A DNA stretch of 28,740 nt. It comes from a virus. Position numbers and translations under genes: made by a program. Positions 23,831 to 28,740 of this stretch are shown in pieces; the first letter of the stretch is position 1; every line of letters begins with the position of its first letter. The stretch lies in IMG/VR virus record IMGVR_UViG_3300034082_002121, positions 1-28,740 of that record. One strand, written 5' to 3'. The notes under the pieces were generated by a model that had not been told where the DNA came from, did not search any database, and saw only the letters and a program-made list of their open reading frames with translations.

Positions 23831-25489
23831 TTAAAAGCTCCTTGCAATAGCTGCTTTAGTGGCAATACGGTTAACTGCTTGTTCAAACGGTGGTCCAGAC
23901 AATTCGCCTGTGTCGGCACTGATCTTCATGCCGCCGACAAATATAGCGTTGCCTTGATCATCCTGCCCGCTGGCAATAACTACGCCATCATCAAGTTCCA
24001 CAATACTTTCTTCAATGAGGCCTTCGTTTCTGACAGGCGGAATTTTGGTCAATGCCACACCAGACAAAACACCAGTCCAGGTGTGTCCAATTGCAGTGAT
24101 AGTGGATGGTTGAGTTTGAAAAACTGTGTTGGTTAATGTTTCTTCCAAGGCAGTGACCAGCGCCGTGATAATCAAATCAGACTGTGTGCCGACACCTGCC
24201 AGTGCTGTCATTTGATCGCGCATGTTGTCGAAAGAAAATATAAAAGCATCTTCTTTATCGGGAGAATATACTTTGTTGCCTTCGACATTGAAAAGACCTT
24301 CAGCAAAATTCAACATGGGCAGCTCATCAGCTGACTCCAGAACCCATCTTATACACTGCAAAAAATTAGCAGCATCTAGACGTGTGTAAGCTTCGTCCTC
24401 GGCATCCCATCCAAAGGTATAGACCTGGCCCGTGGCCGGATCAACTGTGGTGCTTAATGCCGTCCACATGTTGTTGATTATTGTGGTTTGTGCTGCTTCA
24501 ATTGCTGCTTCGGCTGTGAGATCTATCACTAAAGTTACACCTGTTGTTTCTGTTGGGTCAACAATTGGTCGTGATCCTTCTGCCCACATGGTGTAATCAC
24601 CAAACTGTGTGCTACAAGCAGAAAGAACAATTTGTCCGCCGTCTAAGGCAAGAAAATGCTTGTGAGCCCATAAACTGACTGCGTTAACTGCGTTGATCAG
24701 CCCACCTTTTTTGGCGCAATATCCTATGCCGTTTTGCGACACTGGGGTTGCACCCCATGTCATTATGTTGGGGAAAACACTGTATTGTGAACACACGTTA
24801 CCGTCTGCTAGTGCAACACCGGCTCCTATACCAACCAGGGGGTTGGGTTCTGGCTCTGCATCTCTGTCCAGCGGCGGAGGAACAGTTGTCCAGTAGGGAT
24901 TTGTTCTAACAGCAATTTTATGAGCATATGGTACACGATTAATTATAGCACCTGGTCTGAATGATATAGCAAATCCCTCTGATGGATCGGTTAAACTGTC
25001 TAATCTCCAGTTTTCAAACAAAAAACCTTCAACAAAACAACCCGATCCTATTCGAAACACATTTCGTTCTTCGTATCCTGCTGCAGGACGAATAGCAACA
25101 CTTCTATGCGCACATCTAATAACTGTGTTGTCTGGGAAATCTATATGCCCTTCTGTAACATATACTCCGGCACCCACTTCGATCAAAGTGATTGTGGCAC
25201 CAGCTACTCGTCTTTCTTCGGCAACTTCGACTGCTCGTTCAATAGTGGCAAACGATTCTGCCCAGCTTGTGCCCAGGTTGTCGTTGTTTCCGGTTGTTTG
25301 TACAAACAGTGTGTTGGTGATGGGAGTGGCTGCTGTTAAGTCAACAACTTCTTCGGATGCGCCTTGTTGTTGTATAGCGTACAGTCTAGCGTCATAGGTG
25401 TTGATTGCTACTTCGCCTAACTGGAGATCAGCAAGTTCAGGAACAGCGTTACCTACAGCACTTTGTTTAAGTAAAATCGTATTTGCCAT
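23831..25489 (-). CDS. Beta-helix tail fibre/tailspike-like protein
   Basis: The 552-residue product begins MANTILLKQSAVGNAVPE, then LQLGEVAINTYDARLYA, the standard N-terminal attachment motif of fibres in aquatic T4-like phages. Residues about 60-330 resemble a right-handed parallel beta-helix of the pectate-lyase type (WAESFATIERAVEVAEE, GVYVTEGHIDFPDNTVIRCA, GSGCFVEGFLFENW). The C-terminal half has helical and beta parts without an identified catalytic set. The ATG has AAAGG upstream. It is likely a host-binding fibre; polysaccharide cleavage is possible but unproven. Confidence 0.82.
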   Translation of the reverse strand: MANTILLKQSAVGNAVPELADLQLGEVAINTYDARLYAIQQQGASEEVVDLTAATPITNTLFVQTTGNNDNLGTSWAESFATIERAVEVAEERRVAGATITLIEVGAGVYVTEGHIDFPDNTVIRCAHRSVAIRPAAGYEERNVFRIGSGCFVEGFLFENWRLDSLTDPSEGFAISFRPGAIINRVPYAHKIAVRTNPYWTTVPPPLDRDAEPEPNPLVGIGAGVALADGNVCSQYSVFPNIMTWGATPVSQNGIGYCAKKGGLINAVNAVSLWAHKHFLALDGGQIVLSACSTQFGDYTMWAEGSRPIVDPTETTGVTLVIDLTAEAAIEAAQTTIINNMWTALSTTVDPATGQVYTFGWDAEDEAYTRLDAANFLQCIRWVLESADELPMLNFAEGLFNVEGNKVYSPDKEDAFIFSFDNMRDQMTALAGVGTQSDLIITALVTALEETLTNTVFQTQPSTITAIGHTWTGVLSGVALTKIPPVRNEGLIEESIVELDDGVVIASGQDDQGNAIFVGGMKISADTGELSGPPFEQAVNRIATKAAIARSF

Positions 25490-25503
25490 ATCTTGCCTTT
25501 TCT

Positions 25504-25983
25504 CTAGTAGGTTCCGCCGTCAATGACAGATTCCACATCTAACACTGCTAAATTGTTAGCATACATTGCATCAGCATAGATATTTCCTGCCACTCCGGCG
25601 CCACCATCGATAATCAATGCACCAGTAATGTTGCTGGTAGATACAGTTCCCACTGTAATATTGGCTCCTGTTGTAGAAAACACCACTGTATTACCCAGTC
25701 CGTTGACTCCTACTAGAACATTTCCGTTGAGTTGAGGAATAGAAACGTTTGAAGTTCCGTTTTGTAATATTGTGGCTGCACCAACATTGGCAGTGACGTT
25801 GCTTAAAAATTGCCCGTCGCCGAGGTAGTAGGTGGCAGTGATAACGTCAGCTGTGATATTACCAGCTGTGATATTGCCAGTTACGTTGCCGGTAATTTCA
25901 ACATCAGAATCCAGAATGATTTTATCGCCGGGATCCAGCGTTGATATTGTATAATTGCCTTTGATTCTCTTATAGGTTGCCAT
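25504..25983 (-). CDS. Short tail-fibre-like protein with tandem beta repeats
   Basis: The 159-residue product begins MATYKRIKGNYTISTLDPGD and then shows short tandem repeats (ITGNVTGNITAGNITADVIT), followed by YYLGDGQFLSNV and an ATILQNGTSNVSI strand. These are elements common in trimeric fibre shafts of aquatic myoviruses. The start directly follows the TAG of a 31-codon ORF (TAGATG). A late box lies at 26001-26008, and GAGGG about eight bases before the ATG serves as ribosome site. It is probably a fibre or fibre adaptor. Confidence 0.8.
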   Translation of the reverse strand: MATYKRIKGNYTISTLDPGDKIILDSDVEITGNVTGNITAGNITADVITATYYLGDGQFLSNVTANVGAATILQNGTSNVSIPQLNGNVLVGVNGLGNTVVFSTTGANITVGTVSTSNITGALIIDGGAGVAGNIYADAMYANNLAVLDVESVIDGGTY

Positions 25984-26079
25984 CTATTGCCCTCGTTCCT
26001 TATTTAGCAATAAAAACACGGTGCACGAAAGCGTCAGCTGATTGCCTTGGTTGACTGTTTCAAATATGCAGTTGGGCAT
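25984..26079 (-). CDS. 31-codon small ORF with its own late promoter box
   Basis: ATG at 26077-26079 opens a frame of 31 codons (MPNCIFETVNQGNQ, then LTLSCTVFLLLNKERGQ) ending in TAG immediately before the next ATG. AAAGGA lies ten bases upstream, and a CATAAATA box at 26100-26107 precedes that, the same layout as recognised late genes. The peptide has two Cys and a hydrophobic VFLLL segment. Function unknown; it could also act only as a translated leader for the fibre gene. Confidence 0.45.
   Translation of the reverse strand: MPNCIFETVNQGNQLTLSCTVFLLLNKERGQ
26001..26008 (-). promoter_or_regulatory. T4-like late promoter box (GCTAAATA) for the fibre block
   Basis: GCTAAATA lies inside the 31-codon ORF, 17 bases before the ATG of the MATYKR gene. 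It would drive the fibre genes down to the terminator at 19318-19349. Confidence 0.55.
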
Positions 26080-26082
26080 GAG

Positions 26083-26667
26083 TTATAAATCCTTTGGAGT
26101 ATTTATGCGGTCAACAAAGTCTGCAATTGTGACACTGCTGAGGTTGTTGATTTTGGAAAATTCTGCAATAGATGCAGTTGTGTCGCCATGTACCCGTATA
26201 AATTGCCGATTTGGATAGTCAGTTGTGACTGTTATCAACTGACGGATCCAGTTTCCTGTGTAAGTTGGCAGAGCTGTGGTGGGTTTATAAAATTCTGTGC
26301 CGGCATACACATTGTTGAAATTTCCAGTGGAGTTGGGGCCTAAATCAAACCCCAGCAGATAAATTATGGTGTTGCCATCCTCGGCTGCAATGCCAGCAGC
26401 AATGGGACCACTACTGAATCCTCGATACTTTTGCGGAACAGGTTGTGCTCCGGTGCCATTTTCTGGACGACGAGTATAAAATCTATTTCTAGATGGGTAG
26501 CCTGCTGCTTGAATAGCCGCACTGATGGGCCGATCTGTGCTGACCAAAACAGTGGGCGTGTGTGTTCGATACAGAGCATTACACCCGTATACAGGTCCAA
26601 CACGCAACAACTGATCTACGTCAATGTGACTACGGCTTACACCGTTCCCTAATACAAAAGCAGCCAT
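26083..26667 (-). CDS. Glycosyltransferase-like protein (DUF115/sialyltransferase-like fold suspected)
   Basis: The 194-residue product has FVLGNGVSR near the N-terminus, VGPVYGCNALYR, TVLVSTDRPISAAIQ, and later SSGPIAAGIAAEDG...IIYLLGFDL. This order (LGNG nucleotide-site-like loop, GCN, then S-G-x-A-A then LGFD) recalls DUF115 and GT42-type sugar-transfer proteins, so I infer a Rossmann-like fold that may use a nucleotide sugar. Catalytic residues cannot be confirmed. Its ribosome site (GAGGGG) lies inside the 3' arm of the terminator hairpin of the upstream gene, and the T run touches the ATG. Confidence 0.7.
   Translation of the reverse strand: MAAFVLGNGVSRSHIDVDQLLRVGPVYGCNALYRTHTPTVLVSTDRPISAAIQAAGYPSRNRFYTRRPENGTGAQPVPQKYRGFSSGPIAAGIAAEDGNTIIYLLGFDLGPNSTGNFNNVYAGTEFYKPTTALPTYTGNWIRQLITVTTDYPNRQFIRVHGDTTASIAEFSKINNLSSVTIADFVDRINTPKDL
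26100..26107 (-). promoter_or_regulatory. T4-like late promoter box (CATAAATA) before the 31-codon ORF
   Basis: CATAAATA lies inside the end of the glycosyltransferase-like gene, four bases before AAAGGA and 20 bases before the small ATG. Confidence 0.5.
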
Positions 26668-26700
26668 AAAAAAATCCCCTCAGTATGTAGCTGAGGGGTT
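26668..26700 (-). terminator. Terminator after the MGRPL gene, overlapping the next ribosome site
   Basis: CCCCTCAG and CTGAGGGG (26691-26698 and 26676-26683) form an eight-base stem with a seven-base loop, followed on the minus strand by seven T. It lies 18 bases after the MGRPL gene stop. The ATG of the next gene follows the T run directly. Confidence 0.85.
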
Positions 26701-26717
26701 CCTAGGTAATATAAAAA

Positions 26718-27320
26718 TTACGAAGTGTAGTTTTCTACAATTACCAGGCTCAACAGGTTCTGCTGTGTAGCAGTATTGTCTTGTCCTGTAGTACCGGACT
26801 TGATTTCTGTGCCTTCGTCTGTGAAGAAGTTGGCTGCATAACGAATGTTCTGCTGTACCAGGTTCTGCGCAAAGCCACCAGCGGCTGCACCACCAACTTC
26901 ACCGCCGGTAAAGTCATATGCATACTTGTTTGTGAGTTTGCTGATCAGAACTTCGGAACTGTCTGCGTCTAAGGCAAAGCTGATGTTCATGTTGCCTTCT
27001 GTTATTACGCCTTGTGCTTCGTTGGCCAAAACGCAAACGCCTTGTGCACCTGAACTGGCACCTTCAACCAGATACTTTCTTGTGCCTTTTTGGCGAACGA
27101 TCCAACCATCTTCTTCACTTTGTCCTGTGATGAAAACTCTGCACTTGACAACAGGATATGCTGCAGTAGCAACACCACCGCCGTTGCCTTCACCACCAAC
27201 CACACCAAGATACTGGTCTGTGTTGAATGTAGCAGGATATACTGGATTAGTCAGCTGATCCCAAGCATTGAAACCAATGTCTTTGGTTGTACTCTTTTTA
27301 ATTTTTAGTGGGCGACCCAT
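26718..27320 (-). CDS. Probable abundant virion protein (MGRPL family)
   Basis: The 200-residue product begins MGRPLKIKKST, an N-terminus I recall from virion proteins of aquatic T4-like phages. It is rich in Gly, Ala, Val and Thr, with a Gly-rich stretch (VVGGEGNGGGVATAAY), a basic KGTRKYLVEG segment and a C-terminal LLSLVIVENYTS. No enzyme motif is present. The gene stands alone between its own late promoter with a structured 80-base leader and its own strong terminator, as expected for a highly made structural protein. A head or tail decoration role is inferred. Confidence 0.78.
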   Translation of the reverse strand: MGRPLKIKKSTTKDIGFNAWDQLTNPVYPATFNTDQYLGVVGGEGNGGGVATAAYPVVKCRVFITGQSEEDGWIVRQKGTRKYLVEGASSGAQGVCVLANEAQGVITEGNMNISFALDADSSEVLISKLTNKYAYDFTGGEVGGAAAGGFAQNLVQQNIRYAANFFTDEGTEIKSGTTGQDNTATQQNLLSLVIVENYTS

Positions 27321-27360
27321 TTTTTCTTTTCCTTTAAAAGTTAGGCGTTCTAGGCCTTAC

Positions 27361-27397
27361 GCGGTGGGGTACCGCATAAAACGCAACCATTTGCGTT
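27361..27397 (-). promoter_or_regulatory. Structured 5' leader of the MGRPL gene
   Basis: Right after the expected start point, AACGCAA/TTGCGTT (27380-27386 with 27391-27397) makes a seven-base stem with a four-base loop, and GCGGT/ACCGC (27361-27365 with 27371-27375) makes a five-base stem. A free AAAGGA ribosome site follows. A 5'-terminal stem of this type can protect mRNA from decay. Confidence 0.5.
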
Positions 27398-27405
27398 GTA
27401 TGATT

Positions 27406-27413
27406 TATTTAGT
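27406..27413 (-). promoter_or_regulatory. T4-like late promoter box (ACTAAATA) for the MGRPL gene
   Basis: ACTAAATA lies 85 bases before the ATG, in the gap after the preceding gene. The box is identical to those of gp13 and gp14. Confidence 0.55.
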
Positions 27414-27441
27414 TGCAATCTTGTTATTATATACCAGCAGT

Positions 27442-28047
27442 TTAAGCTGCTGTTTGCCAACTCTTGGAATAGTTATAAATCCAAACTGGTCTTGTAATGG
27501 TATTGCTTTGGAACTCACGATTGCTGTTGTCGCTGGTGGCAGATTCTGTGGCTCTACATTCAAACACACGACTGCTAAATGTATTTTGCGCACCGCCTGA
27601 CACTGCTGACCCTTGTATCACGTACTGTGCTACAGGACTGTTGTAGCTTAACAAGTAAGGGTTCATTTCTCGACCGCCCAGATCTGTTTCAGTTGTTCCC
27701 ACCCAGCTGACACCAAAACTATTGTAGCTGTTGCTGTTGGGCTGTCGAATCACTGACCAAGATCCGGCCACGGTAATTCTACAAGCAGCTGACGGATATG
27801 TTTGACCAGTGTCGGGATCAGTGTAAGCAGTGAGTTGATTTCCAATCACTGCTATTGTCCAATTTATTGCTCGTAAGTGCAAGAGACCACCAGATAAAGG
27901 ATTGGGATGACCTAAGCTGAGTCCAAAAGTAGCACCGTCGTTGTAACCGGCTTGACTGTATCGCCAGAGGCCAGCGTCGACAACTGTTAATCCAGTGTTG
28001 GCTGTGAGTTCTGCTGAACCAGAGTAGGGTGTGACGAATGTGGGCAT
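27442..28047 (-). CDS. Beta-rich probable virion protein with leaderless-type late promoter
   Basis: The 201-residue product is rich in Ser, Thr, Asn and Gly, with alternating strands (LLHLRAINWTIAVIGNQLTA, CRITVAGSWSVI, NSFGVSWVGTTE), no signal peptide and no catalytic motif. It sits alone between the terminator at 28066-28088 and the MGRPL promoter. A full T4-consensus late box (TATAAATA) ends four bases before the ATG, and there is no ribosome site. A structural role is inferred from composition and position. Confidence 0.75.
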   Translation of the reverse strand: MPTFVTPYSGSAELTANTGLTVVDAGLWRYSQAGYNDGATFGLSLGHPNPLSGGLLHLRAINWTIAVIGNQLTAYTDPDTGQTYPSAACRITVAGSWSVIRQPNSNSYNSFGVSWVGTTETDLGGREMNPYLLSYNSPVAQYVIQGSAVSGGAQNTFSSRVFECRATESATSDNSNREFQSNTITRPVWIYNYSKSWQTAA

Positions 28048-28051
28048 GCTT

Positions 28052-28059
28052 TATTTATA
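28052..28059 (-). promoter_or_regulatory. Consensus late promoter box (TATAAATA) four bases before an AUG
   Basis: TATAAATA, the exact T4 late consensus, is followed by AAGC and then ATG. A start 6-7 bases past the box falls at the AUG, so the mRNA would lack a leader. Confidence 0.7.
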
Positions 28060-28065
28060 GAGAAC

Positions 28066-28088
28066 AAAAAGCCCCTTGCGGGGCCGTT
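28066..28088 (-). terminator. Intrinsic terminator after the right-edge gene
   Basis: GCCCC (28071-28075) and GGGGC (28080-28084) form the stem. On the minus strand the loop is the stable GCAA tetraloop and five T follow. Confidence 0.85.
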
Positions 28089-28091
28089 TTC

Positions 28092-28740
28092 TTACAGTGC
28101 AAAACGTCGAATATCTGCACGAAGCTGTTCTATAGGGTCAATTGACTCGGCAACACTTTCGTCGTAGCTGGGTTTCTTGATTTGGCTAGCCAGAACCTTC
28201 ATTGTTCCTGGTTGTGCGTCAACACGAATACCATACGCATCACCATCTTGTGCAACAACAGTGGCAAATTTACCAGCATACATCACACGATCTCCGGGCT
28301 TGAATGTTGGCGCTGCTGCTTCTTCTGCTACATCTTGCTCCATGTTGCCCAACATTTGTTCCACATGACGAACCCAACCTGATACATCGCTGGATCCAAT
28401 TTCTTCCACATTGCCCACAAAGTCAGCAACTTCATCGACAGCTTGCCCAACCTTTTCTGGACCGTACTTGCTCAACAAGTCTGAACGTTGCATCATAATT
28501 CTGCGTGTGATGGCATTGACCACTGGATTGTTTTCTGATCCTTCCGCCACACCTGACTCTGCTAAATCACCATCATCATAATATTGTAGCGCATCCGATA
28601 CACGATTAATAAGTTCTCTCTCAAGTTTTTGCATGAGAGCGTCCGATGCTTTGATTTTTAACTTTTTAAGAGCGTCCAAAATGTCGTCATCTATATCCCA
28701 ATGAACATTATTAGATAAAAGTATTCTCTCTACTGCGCTA
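28092..28740 (-). CDS. Partial capsid-core-like protein (N-terminus outside window)
   Basis: The frame is open to the right edge, so the true start is beyond 28740; a TTG at 28677-28679 is only internal. About 215 residues are visible. A helical part includes ELINRVSDALQYYDDGDLAE, then VAEG and an AITRRIMMQRSDLLSKYGPE segment, DFVGNVEEIGSSDVSGW. The last 70 residues hold a small beta-barrel-like module (FKPGDRVMYAGKFATVVAQD). AE|S and AE|G sites resemble prohead-protease sites and recall the 930-residue protein. I have seen this type in uncultured T4-like phages; a core or internal role is inferred. Confidence 0.8.
   Translation of the reverse strand, partial: SAVERILLSNNVHWDIDDDILDALKKLKIKASDALMQKLERELINRVSDALQYYDDGDLAESGVAEGSENNPVVNAITRRIMMQRSDLLSKYGPEKVGQAVDEVADFVGNVEEIGSSDVSGWVRHVEQMLGNMEQDVAEEAAAPTFKPGDRVMYAGKFATVVAQDGDAYGIRVDAQPGTMKVLASQIKKPSYDESVAESIDPIEQLRADIRRFAL

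Noticed and set aside
27435-27452. Hairpin CAGCAG/CTGCTG around the stop of gene 27442-28047
   Set aside because: No T run follows on the minus strand and G+C is moderate. It may slow decay but is not a convincing terminator.
1-28740. tRNA genes, insertion sequences or attachment sites
   Set aside because: No cloverleaf-like sequence, transposase motif or flanking direct repeat was seen by eye. A computational scan was not possible.

Overview
This window looks like part of the virion-gene region of an uncultured T4-superfamily myovirus (contractile tail). The evidence is a set of recognisable T4-type proteins: neck proteins gp13 and gp14, tail completion protein gp15, sheath gp18, tube gp19, head completion protein gp4, small terminase gp16 and dNMP kinase gp1. 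Genes are tightly packed with ATGA or TAATG overlaps, and a T4-like late promoter box (NATAAATA or NCTAAATA) recurs upstream of gene blocks. The closest flavour I recognise is that of aquatic T4-like phages (cyanophage or pelagiphage type). The host cannot be named. Two near-consensus sigma70 promoters indicate a host with a standard housekeeping sigma factor.

Layout. 1-5120 (minus): a block of probable capsid-interior proteins. Several begin with short leaders resembling the T4 internal-protein capsid-targeting sequence and ending in a prohead-protease-like site (L/I-x-E). The block includes a 930-residue modular, charged protein and one small beta-rich protein. 5151-8306 (minus): small terminase, head completion nuclease-fold protein, two small structural proteins and two tail-tube-like proteins. 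8393-11776 (minus): a very large tail sheath. 11876-12220 (plus): zinc-ribbon HNH-like protein. 12204-13363 (minus): early-type operon of DEDDh exonuclease and dNMP kinase. 13477-14097 (plus): GIY-YIG homing endonuclease. 14094-16026 (minus): gp13 and an early-type protein of unknown function. 16129-19319 (plus): gp14, gp15 and a Nudix hydrolase. 19354-26079 (minus): tail-fibre block with a 1328-residue collagen-like fibre, a beta-helix fibre protein, accessory fibre proteins and a 31-codon small ORF. 26083-28740 (minus): a glycosyltransferase-like protein, two abundant-looking virion proteins and a partial internal protein.

How it works together. The late boxes would switch on head, neck, tail and fibre genes. 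The two sigma70 promoters would switch on the exonuclease/kinase pair and the 381-residue protein early. At two divergent intergenic regions an early promoter and a late promoter stand back to back. Several late genes, and the exonuclease, have the promoter box only 4-6 nt before AUG and no Shine-Dalgarno sequence, suggesting leaderless mRNAs. No tRNA, CRISPR array or insertion sequence was seen. No gene-free stretch exceeds 300 bases. Family names come from recognition of sequence patterns, not from a database search.
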